From contig JAHAWR010000017.1 in the NCBI GenBank assembly GCA_018383835.1, forward strand, positions 1-15,368: a stretch of 15,368 bases of DNA. Direction: 5' to 3'. The stretch is from Candidatus Jordarchaeia archaeon (lineage in GTDB: Archaea > Asgardarchaeota > Jordiarchaeia > Jordiarchaeales > Freyrarchaeaceae). The position numbers and the translations under genes were made by a program. A model generated the notes under the pieces. The model searched no databases. It was not told where the DNA came from and was given only the letters and a program-made list of their open reading frames with translations. Shown here in pieces: positions 8,184 to 14,593 of the stretch (positions are counted from its first letter, which is position 1; each line of letters opens with the position of its first letter).

Positions 8184-8993
8184 TTAAGCTGCTTCTTGCT
8201 GAACGCTCTGACGGGGTTTTACCGCCCACACAGTTATGCTGGCAACAGACTCCCTAGCTTCCCTTATTAAGTCGAGGTCTCTAATCACGTTTTCAACAGG
8301 GAACAATGCCTCCATGATTACTCTAACATCCTGAAATCCAGCTTTCTTTATGGTCTCCAAGTACTCCTGTTTTTCCAGTGCACCGGCGATGCATCCAATG
8401 TATGCATCGACTCGGCGTTTCACGTTCTCTGGAAGCTCTTTCAAAAGGACGGTGTCCGAAATGACCAGCCGCCCGCCCGGCTTCAAAACCCTGAAAGCCT
8501 CTCTAAACACCCTCTCTTTATAAGGGGAAAGATTGATCACACAGTTCGAAATGATCACATCGACGGAGCAGTCTTCGACGGGGAGACTCTCTATTTCGCC
8601 AAGCCTAAACTCCACGTTTCCGAAGCCACCCCTCCTAGCGTTCTCCCTTGCCTTCTCGAGCATTTCAGGCGCCATATCCACACCTATAACACGCCCACTC
8701 GCCCCAACTCTCTTAGCGGCAACGAAACAGTCAATCCCTGCACCGCAGCCAAGGTCAAGAACCGTTTCTCCTTCCCTTAAAAGAGCGAAGACAACCGGGT
8801 TACCGCAGCCAAGTCCAAGAATAGCGTCCATAGAGATTCCTCTGAGCTCTTCCTCACTGTACCCTATCTTCCTCATGGCTTCCCACACGTCGCTACCAAA
8901 ACATGGCTGAAAATCGCCGCAACACGACCCGCCTGTCTTGGCAATCATACCATACTTTTCCCTAACAATCTTCTTCACGTCTTCATCCACCAA
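8184..8993 (-). CDS. arsM: ArsM-like arsenite S-adenosylmethionine methyltransferase
   Basis: The family methylates arsenite with SAM in the cytoplasm, a detoxification reaction. The N-terminus VREKYGMIAKTGGSCCG, followed by LGLGCGNP (59-66), is characteristic. SAM motif I is LDLGCGAG (79-86), and GVDMAPEMLEKA (104-115) is the acidic-loop region. Cys63, Cys151 (SNCVINLS) and Cys201 (IGCIAGA) sit where ArsM proteins carry their arsenic-binding cysteines, and the 50-residue step from 151 to 201 fits. At 269 aa it has the usual length. The start is TTG at 8993 or GTG at 8990, after an AGGGGGG SD. A TATA-like AAAAATAAAAGCC lies near 9072-9084 on the minus strand. No ArsR-type regulator is adjacent. 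Confidence 0.88.
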   Translation of the reverse strand: MVDEDVKKIVREKYGMIAKTGGSCCGDFQPCFGSDVWEAMRKIGYSEEELRGISMDAILGLGCGNPVVFALLREGETVLDLGCGAGIDCFVAAKRVGASGRVIGVDMAPEMLEKARENARRGGFGNVEFRLGEIESLPVEDCSVDVIISNCVINLSPYKERVFREAFRVLKPGGRLVISDTVLLKELPENVKRRVDAYIGCIAGALEKQEYLETIKKAGFQDVRVIMEALFPVENVIRDLDLIREARESVASITVWAVKPRQSVQQEAA

Positions 8994-9220
8994 CAGGTTT
9001 CCCCCCTAAGACGACCACCTGACTACACCACGACAAGTCTTCACAGCACACCAAAAGTACCGCTACAAAGTGGCTTTTATTTTTGCTAAAAAATTCATTC
9101 TTCTACAAAATTATAGTGCCTACACCGCACCACAAATCCCAAGAAGAACTCCCGCACTTCGACTTCGAATCAAAAGAGTCTTTAAAGAGCCACGCAATGG
9201 TAGTCGATGATGTAACCCGG

Positions 9221-9608
9221 GTGAGCTGCCGCGAAGTCAACCTGATAAGGCACAGGTCGCTGAGAATGCTCAACTCGGTCAAGAGAAGCCTGTTCGAGGG
9301 AGATTACGGCATTGCAGCATGGCTGAGCAACCCCCTCCAGCTACACCTAATTAATACTTGAATTAATCGGAGAAATGCCATCACACATAGCGTCAGAAGC
9401 CTCTTTAAGATTCTCGAGGGGGATTTTTAGCTGAGCAAAGTGGCATGATTGACTTTGTGAGCAATAATAGAGGAATCATCAGACTTGAAGACGCTACCTA
9501 AACTCCCGGTATTTTCCGAAAGAATATGAGAAAGAAAGCTAAGGAGATCGTAGCCTTCGCGGGGAAGGCTGCAAAATTCGTTGAACATCTTAAAAGCAGG
9601 GTCAAGCA
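9221..9608 (+). pseudogene. Decayed HEPN-domain protein (toxin-antitoxin remnant)
   Basis: From GTG at 9221 the frame reads SCREVNLIRHRSLRMLNSV and then FEGDYGIAAWLSNPLQLHL, the start of archaeal HEPN proteins (basic RS.R.L..A...L.EGDY..AA). A stop at 9359-9361 interrupts it. The same frame then gives THSVRSLFKILEGDF, the second HEPN helix region, before a TAG at 9428. Later pieces appear in other frames: DFVSNNRGIIRLEDA at about 9451-9495, RYFPKEYEKE at about 9508-9537, and AKEIVAFAGKAAKFVEHL at about 9538-9591. These are typical HEPN C-terminal segments in the correct order, so at least three lesions separate one original gene. A TATA-like CTTTAAAG (about 9180-9187) upstream may be the old promoter. 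Confidence 0.7.
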
Positions 9609-9609
9609 C

Positions 9610-9948
9610 TCAATAAACTTGCACAGGAGTAGGCGCCCTTGGACGGGGAAAATATTCGACGTCGCAGAGAAAATCCTAGATTCATGCGAAGTCTACGTGT
9701 TCGGAAGCGTTGCCAAAGGCAGGCCACTAGTGCAAGCGACGTAGACATACAATAGTCAGCGACCAAACATCCGAAAAAGACAGAGGTAACCTTAAAGCAG
9801 ATAGAAGAAGGCTGGCTTCCCTCTCTGCCATCCCTTACAAATACGCCTGGTAACCACCAAAGAATCTAAACAAAACCCCAACACTCCACCACCAAAAGAG
9901 GGAATACCACTCGAAAAACAACCCGCCGAAAAACCACTAGTACAATGA
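9610..9948 (+). pseudogene. Decayed minimal nucleotidyltransferase (MNT), partner of the HEPN remnant
   Basis: The segment SCEVYVFGSVAKGRPL (to about 9728) holds the MNT motif GSxAxG. The expected ASDVDI follows only after a change of frame (9732-9749), and IVSDQTSEKDRGNLKADRRRL after a second change (9752-9814). LVTTKESK (9847-9870) needs a third change and leads to a TGA at 9946-9948. In intact archaeal homologues these blocks occur in this order in one protein. The order HEPN then MNT is the usual toxin-antitoxin arrangement. The first residues cannot be separated from the HEPN tail, so the left boundary is approximate. Confidence 0.7.
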
Positions 9949-9986
9949 AACCCAAAAATAAGCAACCAAACATCTTCGCAAACAAG

Positions 9987-10083
9987 TGGTAGCGGGGGGT
10001 GGATTTGAACCACCGGTCGAGGCGCCTACACGCAATCTCGGGGTTATGAGCCCCGCGGGATCTCCTGACTACCCCACCCCGCT
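9987..10083 (-). tRNA. Initiator tRNA-Met (CAT) with an intron in the variable loop
   Basis: Read on the minus strand from 10083: acceptor AGCGGGG pairs with CCCCGCU, giving the A1-U72 pair usual for initiator tRNA. The D arm follows, then anticodon stem CGGGG, loop CUCAUAA (CAU at 10048-10046) and CCCCG. The T arm is GGUGG-UUCAAAU-CCACC, the discriminator is A, and CCA is encoded (9989-9987). The run of G-C pairs in the anticodon stem also fits the initiator. Removing the 19-nt insert at 10016-10034 leaves the variable loop AGAUC and a normal 78-nt tRNA including CCA. An elongator or Ile2 tRNA with CAU is unlikely because of the A1-U72 and G-C features. Confidence 0.95.
10016..10034 (-). other. 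19-nt noncanonical tRNA intron with BHB motif
   Basis: On the tRNA strand, CGAG (10040-10037) pairs with CUCG (10021-10018). Bulges AUU (10036-10034) and ACC (10017-10015) sit on the 3' side of each strand of this 4-bp helix, and GCG/CGC closes a small inner hairpin. Cutting after the second base of each bulge removes UGCGUGUAGGCGCCUCGAC and leaves a canonical AGAUC variable loop. The outer helix is weak (two C-G pairs), so it is a relaxed BHB. Most archaeal tRNA introns lie at 37/38; this position is noncanonical. Confidence 0.88.
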
Positions 10084-10111
10084 ACGCTCCACAAAATCGA
10101 TAAAACGCGCA

Positions 10112-10125
10112 ACCTTAAAAACCTT
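10112..10125 (-). promoter_or_regulatory. TATA-like promoter of the initiator tRNA
   Basis: On the minus strand the sequence reads AAGGTTTTTAAGGT, a TATA-like element whose centre is about 35 nt upstream of the mature 5' end at 10083. That spacing allows a short 5' leader of roughly 10 nt, to be removed by RNase P. Confidence 0.55.
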
Positions 10126-10139
10126 ACCTGAAACGCCGA

Positions 10140-10413
10140 AGCAAAATTATTTCGCGATAATGTTTTGAGCGCTTTTTCCGAGGAGGCATTAGTGCCTAGT
10201 GGATCCGCACCGGACTAACAATCGTTTATGTGAATTTAGCAATAACTGGATTGCAGGGCATTCAGAGTGGTGTATTTTCCCGAAGTTTCTTCTTCCTCTG
10301 CTTGCTTTGTGGCTGGAGGTGGACGTTGCTCATTTTGCTCTTTTGCTCTTTTGGTAGATGCGAAATGTTTTTTTGTTTTAATTGTGGCTTGTGGCTTGTT
10401 GGGAGGGCTTTTG
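10140..10413. other. Intergenic region with T-rich direct repeats
   Basis: No gene is supported here. The left part has a perfect small hairpin, AGGCA-TTAG-TGCCT (10183-10196), and an SD-like AGGAGG (10181-10186) ahead of an eight-codon GTG reading frame (10192-10218). The right part is T-rich with short direct repeats (TTTTGCTC units at about 10334-10350 and GTGGCTT twice at 10384-10396). A TATA-like GTTTTAATTG at about 10375-10384 probably serves the radical SAM gene. Confidence 0.4.
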
Positions 10414-11463
10414 ATGGTTCACTGGTGGGCTAGGGCTCCGCTTCTCTATGCCTCTATTTGGCGGTGTAGGGGCTTCGCTCCTCCAGAGGAGGTTGACTTC
10501 AAGCCTACCCTTCGCTGCAACTTGAAGTGTAAGATGTGCTTTCAGAGGAAGCTGACTGAGGAGGATCGTAAGCGTGCGTTAAGGGAGGAGCTCCCCACCA
10601 ATCGCTACTTGGAGTTATTAGAGGAGCTCTCGTCCTTTGGTGTAAAGCGCATCCACATAGTTGGTGGAGGGGAGCCCCTCATGAGAAATGACATCCTCGA
10701 GATCATGGAAGCGGTAAAAAGGTTAGGATTGGAGGGTGTGCTGACTACGAACGGAACCCTCCTTGACGAATCCGTCGCCCACTCACTGGTCGACATGGGT
10801 TGGGACGTTGCGATGTTCTCCGTCGATGCACCGACTCCTGAGGCTTACGGGGAGATTAGAGGCTCCTCTCGCATGTTCGAGCGCGTGCTCGCGGCTATGA
10901 GTGGGCTGACGAGGGTTAAGAGGATGAAGGGGGCTGTGAAACCTCTCCTCCACATTCACTGCGTGGTTACCAACTTGAACTATGATCTGCTCGAGGACAT
11001 GGTCGACTTCGCCCACAACGCTGGAGCGCAGATCCTAACTTTCGACAAGTATTACCCCGAGGATCCGTCCTTAGTGTTGGGGGAACACGAGATCCTGGTA
11101 ATGTTGGAACACTTGAAGAGGGCTGCGGCTAAGGCTAAGAGGTACGGCTTGCTAGTTAACGTGAACGAGTTCCTCTCACTCTACAGGCGCCCCCCAATGG
11201 GGGTAACTTGCTACAGGCCGTGGCTCTCAGCGGACATTAACCATAACGGGGACGTTGTTCCCTGCTGCTACAGCGAGGAGGTTATGGGGAACGTTAGGGC
11301 TAGAAGCTTCCGCGAGGTCTGGAACGGCGAAAAATACAACCAGCTAAGAAAAATGTTCAGGGAGAGGAGGTTCCCCGACTTCTGCAAGGACTGCTTCTTC
11401 TATCCGGGTCTGCTAAACGACATCCCCCTCGGAAGGCAGCTCCACGCTTTAAGGCTCATCTGA
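10414..11463 (+). CDS. Radical SAM protein with SPASM-type C-terminal domain
   Basis: This 349-aa protein has the radical SAM cluster motif C35-x3-C39-x2-C42 (CNLKCKMC), the SAM-binding GGGEP (84-88) and the TTNGT motif (111-115). The C-terminus has SPASM-like cysteines: C266, C284/C285 in GDVVPCCYS, and C324/C327 in FCKDC, preceded by the typical GNVR..SFREVWNG segment. Such enzymes use auxiliary Fe-S clusters to modify peptides or build cofactors; related archaeal proteins include haem d1/AhbC-D-type and peptide-maturation enzymes. No substrate peptide is obvious beside it, so the target is unknown. The start is ATG at 10414, 6 nt after SD GGGAGGG. An in-frame extension to 10267 is hydrophobic low-complexity sequence and is rejected. 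Its stop overlaps the convergent phosphoesterase by 8 nt. Confidence 0.9.
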   Translation: MVHWWARAPLLYASIWRCRGFAPPEEVDFKPTLRCNLKCKMCFQRKLTEEDRKRALREELPTNRYLELLEELSSFGVKRIHIVGGGEPLMRNDILEIMEAVKRLGLEGVLTTNGTLLDESVAHSLVDMGWDVAMFSVDAPTPEAYGEIRGSSRMFERVLAAMSGLTRVKRMKGAVKPLLHIHCVVTNLNYDLLEDMVDFAHNAGAQILTFDKYYPEDPSLVLGEHEILVMLEHLKRAAAKAKRYGLLVNVNEFLSLYRRPPMGVTCYRPWLSADINHNGDVVPCCYSEEVMGNVRARSFREVWNGEKYNQLRKMFRERRFPDFCKDCFFYPGLLNDIPLGRQLHALRLI

Positions 11464-12202
11464 AAAAGGCGTCCAGCCTAACCTTTCTTGTAGGAACCTC
11501 AAAGACCGTTATCCTCTTCGTGGCCGGCAACGCTACGTTGAATACGGGGGCTCCCTTAAACTCGCAGAAGGTTTTTCCCTTATGGGCGTGACCGTGGACG
11601 GCGAAGTCAACTTTTTCCAGCACCGGCTCGTACTTTCTGGACGCCATCTCCGGCCAAGCTGAGGGCTCTTCACCTTCAAGATTGCAGTATGTAGGCGCGT
11701 AGTGTGTTAGCAACCCCCTATACGTCGTATTGAGCCTCAAAACAGCCTCCATCACTTTCTCTGCCCTCTCAGCATATACTTTCCTAATGCCGGGCATATT
11801 CTTAGACTGCCACCAAGTTGGCCTGTCAAGTGAGCCCTTAGAACCCACAATCCCCAAGCTTACACCTTTCACATTCAAAACGAACGCCTCCTCCTCAAGG
11901 AAGATCACCCTCCCGCTGCAAATCCCTTTAAGCTCCTCGTAAAGCTCCTCATACTCCTCGTTTCCGAAGCACGCAATGACTGGCACGTCAGCATGCTCCT
12001 CCAGCGCGTCCAAGATCCGGGGGTACTCGTCTACTTTCCCCTTGTGTATCACGTCTCCCGCAAGCATGAACACGTCCGCCTCCAGCACGTCCTTCACAAC
12101 CTCGAGGAAAAGGTCAAAGTAACGGGGGGAGTGTATGTCTCCAACTGCTGCCACCTTAACTTTAACGTTATCATTCACGTTAAAGCACCCCCAGCCTTCC
12201 AT
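11456..12202 (-). CDS. Calcineurin-like metallophosphoesterase
   Basis: The dimetal phosphoesterase motifs are in order: GDIHS (D22, H24), GDVIHKG (D50), GNEEYEE in place of the usual GNHD (N81), THYAP (H167) and HGHAH (203-207). Length is 248 aa, normal for small archaeal members of the family, which hydrolyse phosphomono- or diesters; the substrate is unknown. Loss of the His in GNHD is common in some subgroups and may change phosphodiesterase activity. It has no signal peptide and is cytoplasmic. The ATG at 12202 lacks a well-spaced SD. A TATA-like CTTTAAGG (about 12226-12234, minus) would start transcription almost at this ATG, so a leaderless mRNA is likely. GTG at codon 9 is an alternative start. 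Confidence 0.88.
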   Translation of the reverse strand: MEGWGCFNVNDNVKVKVAAVGDIHSPRYFDLFLEVVKDVLEADVFMLAGDVIHKGKVDEYPRILDALEEHADVPVIACFGNEEYEELYEELKGICSGRVIFLEEEAFVLNVKGVSLGIVGSKGSLDRPTWWQSKNMPGIRKVYAERAEKVMEAVLRLNTTYRGLLTHYAPTYCNLEGEEPSAWPEMASRKYEPVLEKVDFAVHGHAHKGKTFCEFKGAPVFNVALPATKRITVFEVPTRKVRLDAFFR

Positions 12203-12240
12203 CTAATTTTTAACTCCCCCCTCCTCCTTAAAGGTTCTTG
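12203..12240. promoter_or_regulatory. Compact divergent promoters (phosphoesterase / UROD-like gene)
   Basis: Only 35 bases separate the ATG of the minus-strand phosphoesterase (12202) from the TTG of the plus-strand UROD-like gene (12238). A plus TATA-like AATTTTTAAC (about 12205-12214) lies about 27-30 nt before the plus start. A minus CCTTTAAGG (about 12225-12234) lies about 25-28 nt before the minus start. Each box is next to the other gene's first codon, so the two initiation complexes would collide. Confidence 0.5.
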
Positions 12241-13314
12241 GTGGCTGGCTTGAAGCCTAGGGAGCGTTTCCTCACTGCGCTGGAGCACGGAGTGCCGGAC
12301 ATCATTCCCCTCTACGACATGGGTATCGATGAAGAGTTGGTGGTCAAGATTATGGGAAGTAGGTACTACAGCTTGGAGCTGAGTGTCGAGTGCCATAAGT
12401 GGCTAGGGCTGGACGCTGTGACTGCGTGGCCGGAGACGTTTCCAGTGTCCTACTTCGAGGACGAGAAGGGACGGAGAGGGTACATAGACGAGTGGGGGCG
12501 CAAAAGAATAATAACAGAGGACGGAACGAAGTGGTATGCTGGTGGCGTCATAGCCACGCGGGAGAACTTCGAGTCGTGGAGCTGGCCTGACCCGAATCTG
12601 CCTGAAAGGTACGCTAATGTCAGGCGGGTGGTTGAGCTCAGCGGCGACTTAGCCACAGTCGGCTTCGTTGGGGGACCGCTTGAGAGGGCTGCTTTGGGGA
12701 GAACACATGAAAGGTTTCTCGCAGACGTGCACGCCAACCCCTCGTTCGTCGTCGAGCACATGAGGAAGGTTTGCGACTACTGGATTGAAGTGGGGAAAAT
12801 AGAAGTAGAGATTGGTGTCGATGCCCTGGTGCTAGCTGACGACTACGCTTACAAGTCTGGCCCCTTCTTCTCTCCGGAGACTTTCAAGAAGCTTGTGCTC
12901 CCTCTCCTGAAGAGGGAGATTTCAGCATTAAAGAAGCTTGGCGTCCGCGTGATCCACCACTCAGATGGATACATTATTCCACTCCTTCCACTACTCGTCG
13001 AGGCAGGCGTCGACGGAGTCCACTCGCTGGAGCCCGCCGCCGGAGTCGACATAGGGCGGGTCAAGGAGGAGTACGGGGACAAGCTCGTGCTGGTCGGCAA
13101 CATAGATTGCGATGTCCTTCTACCGTCATCCTCCCCATACGAGGTAGGGCGAGTGGTTGGAGAAACTATAATGAAGGCGGGGAAAGATGGAGGATACATT
13201 CTTTCATCAAGCAACAGTCTGCACAAGGCATGCAGAGTGGAAAACGTGTTGGCAATGGTTTTGGAGGCGAAGAAGTGGAGGTACGTTGGGTCTACGCCCG
13301 TGAAAATCCACTAA
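12238..13314 (+). CDS. Uroporphyrinogen decarboxylase (UROD)-fold protein, corrinoid-methyltransferase-like
   Basis: The protein begins LKPRERFLTALEHGVPDIIP, the usual opening of the UROD/MtaA-type superfamily. Later it has ALVLADDYAYKSGPFFSPETFKKLVLP (about 196-222), HHSDGYIIPLLP (240-251), GVDGVHSLEP (257-266) and LVGNIDCDVL (284-294). Length is 358 aa. True haem-pathway UROD has an N-terminal RQAGR-type motif, absent here. Corrinoid or coenzyme M methyltransferases normally have HxCG at the place where this protein has HHSDG, so the zinc-ligand pattern is incomplete. The substrate is unknown; a methyl-transfer or C1 role is only a guess. Start is TTG 12238 or GTG 12241, probably leaderless. 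The stop overlaps the HAD gene's stop at CTAA. Confidence 0.85.
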   Translation: MVAGLKPRERFLTALEHGVPDIIPLYDMGIDEELVVKIMGSRYYSLELSVECHKWLGLDAVTAWPETFPVSYFEDEKGRRGYIDEWGRKRIITEDGTKWYAGGVIATRENFESWSWPDPNLPERYANVRRVVELSGDLATVGFVGGPLERAALGRTHERFLADVHANPSFVVEHMRKVCDYWIEVGKIEVEIGVDALVLADDYAYKSGPFFSPETFKKLVLPLLKREISALKKLGVRVIHHSDGYIIPLLPLLVEAGVDGVHSLEPAAGVDIGRVKEEYGDKLVLVGNIDCDVLLPSSSPYEVGRVVGETIMKAGKDGGYILSSSNSLHKACRVENVLAMVLEAKKWRYVGSTPVKIH

Positions 13315-14030
13315 ACAGCGATCTTTTTCAGAGCCTCTAATATTACCGCAACATTCTCAACAATCACCCTCGCCCCGGCCTCCTTAAGCTCCTCTCTCAT
13401 CCTACTGGGGGAGAGCACACCTATGGGTGTCGCCCCAGCCCTCACGGCGCAGCTGACGTCCACTGGGTGGTCTCCGACAACCAATACCTCGGAAGCTTTA
13501 ACTGAGAGCTTCGAGAAAACCTCTTCTAGGTGCCGTGGGTCTGGCTTTGGGGCTGACACATCATCTCTCGATACCATGGCGTCTATGAACCTGTCTATGT
13601 TAAAGCGTTTCACCACAAGCATCATAGCTGACCGTTTATTGAGGGTGAAGAGCCCAAGCCTAAACCCCAGCTTCTTTAAGAGGGCGAGCAGCTCTAGGGC
13701 GCCTGGTATCGGGGTAGTTTTGCTCGCCGCCTCAAGTTCAAACTTCTCAACCGCCTCGTCGACCTCCGAAACCAGCTGGTCAACTCGCATCCCCCTTTCA
13801 GCCAAGTATTCCATGCTCCTCTTCAGGTTGTTTAAGATGCTCTCACTGGGGGAGAGCGCCTCCTCGGGGACGCCGTACCTTTTCAGTATGCTAATTACGG
13901 CTATTCTAGCCGAACGGTAATCCATAACCTGGTCGACAAGTGTCCCGTCGCAGTCGAAGACAATGGCTTTCTTCGAAAGTATGAGCTCGGCTAGCTTCCC
14001 CCTCAACCGGCTCCGCCCCTCTTCAACCAC
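13311..14030 (-). CDS. HAD-family hydrolase (phosphoglycolate phosphatase-like)
   Basis: The HAD motifs are complete: motif I FDCDGT (nucleophile D26, acid D28), motif II T129 in LFTLNKR, motif III K162 in PKPD, and motif IV GDHPVD (D187, D191). A helical cap lies between motifs I and II (about 36-110), as in phosphoglycolate phosphatase/PGMB-type members. Length is 239 aa. The likely activity is dephosphorylation of a small cytoplasmic metabolite; the substrate cannot be read from sequence. GTG at 14030 follows the TAA of the thioredoxin gene with no gap, which implies translational coupling in a two-gene operon. A later start is possible, since the first about 18 residues are not conserved core. 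Confidence 0.88.
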   Translation of the reverse strand: MVEEGRSRLRGKLAELILSKKAIVFDCDGTLVDQVMDYRSARIAVISILKRYGVPEEALSPSESILNNLKRSMEYLAERGMRVDQLVSEVDEAVEKFELEAASKTTPIPGALELLALLKKLGFRLGLFTLNKRSAMMLVVKRFNIDRFIDAMVSRDDVSAPKPDPRHLEEVFSKLSVKASEVLVVGDHPVDVSCAVRAGATPIGVLSPSRMREELKEAGARVIVENVAVILEALKKIAV

Positions 14031-14465
14031 TTAGTTCTTTATGGCTTCCTCTAGAATCTCTTTAAATGACTCATAGTCTCTTGCCCCAGTTATTTTTCCA
14101 AGTATTTTCCCGTTCTTGAACAGTATGAACGTCGGAACCGCCGTGACGTTGAACCTGGTAGCCAGCTCAAAGTTGTTGTCGACGTTAACTTTGCCGAAGG
14201 CGATTTTGCCCGCAAACTCCTCTGCCAGCCTCTCCATCACTGGTTCCATCATCCTGCAGGGGGGACACCAGACGGCGAAAAAGTCAACCAGCACGGGAAC
14301 CATAGAGCGGGACACGAAGTCGTCAAACTCATTCTCATTAAGCACCACGATACCCACCGGCACGTTTGAGCTCAAAGCCTTCTTAGCGAGCTCCTTAAGC
14401 TTCCTCTCCCTTATGCGCTTCAACTCCTTATCTTCTTCGAATTCTTCTTCGCCGGGCAAAAACAC
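14031..14465 (-). CDS. Thioredoxin with N-terminal charged extension
   Basis: This is a cytoplasmic dithiol-disulfide oxidoreductase. The active site is W66-C67-P68-P69-C70 (Trx usually has WCGPC), preceded by VLVDFFAVW, with the cis-proline in AVPTF (P111). A thioredoxin fold fills residues about 38-144. The first about 35 residues are highly charged (E/K/R-rich), and this extension makes it longer than the usual about 105 aa. The Pro in the CxxC loop alters the redox potential in other thioredoxins. Start is GTG 14465, only 2 nt after AGGAGGA; TTG at 14459 has better spacing (8 nt) and would remove two residues. It is cotranscribed with the HAD gene. Confidence 0.92.
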   Translation of the reverse strand: MFLPGEEEFEEDKELKRIRERKLKELAKKALSSNVPVGIVVLNENEFDDFVSRSMVPVLVDFFAVWCPPCRMMEPVMERLAEEFAGKIAFGKVNVDNNFELATRFNVTAVPTFILFKNGKILGKITGARDYESFKEILEEAIKN

Positions 14466-14466
14466 T

Positions 14467-14489
14467 TCCTCCTAGTGGCACTAGGAGGA
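14467..14489 (-). promoter_or_regulatory. Perfect palindrome overlapping the thioredoxin SD
   Basis: TCCTCCTAGTG (14467-14477), a central G, then CACTAGGAGGA (14479-14489): 11-bp arms with no mismatch. In the thioredoxin mRNA the 3' arm is the SD AGGAGGA and the 5' arm, UCCUCCU, matches the anti-SD at the end of 16S rRNA. The RNA could fold into an 8-bp hairpin with a seven-base loop that hides the SD. As DNA it could be an operator; TATA-like sequences (about 14508-14518 and 14524-14534, minus) lie just upstream. Confidence 0.6.
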
Positions 14490-14593
14490 TATGGGCTCTT
14501 CTCTGCTTCTTAAAGTTTTTCTCTTTAAATCGGGCCATCCGCAAAATTTACTAGCCGTAAAAAGCTTAACCTTACTTGTCAGGGGGTGGTTTC

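Noticed and set aside
9083..9220. In-frame extension upstream of the HEPN remnant
   Set aside because: HEPN similarity begins near 9221, and a TATA-like CTTTAAAG at about 9180 suggests this stretch is promoter sequence.
9204..9245. C/D-box-like GATGATG followed by CTGA
   Set aside because: The C box does not match RUGAUGA exactly, no D'/C' pair or terminal stem is seen, and it overlaps the HEPN remnant.
9792..10013. Minus-strand frame of 73 aa
   Set aside because: It overlaps the tRNA 3' end and the MNT remnant, and its composition is not protein-like.
10267..10413. 49-residue hydrophobic N-terminal extension of the radical SAM protein
   Set aside because: The ATG at 10414 has a well-spaced SD (GGGAGGG), and the extension is T-rich low-complexity sequence without one.
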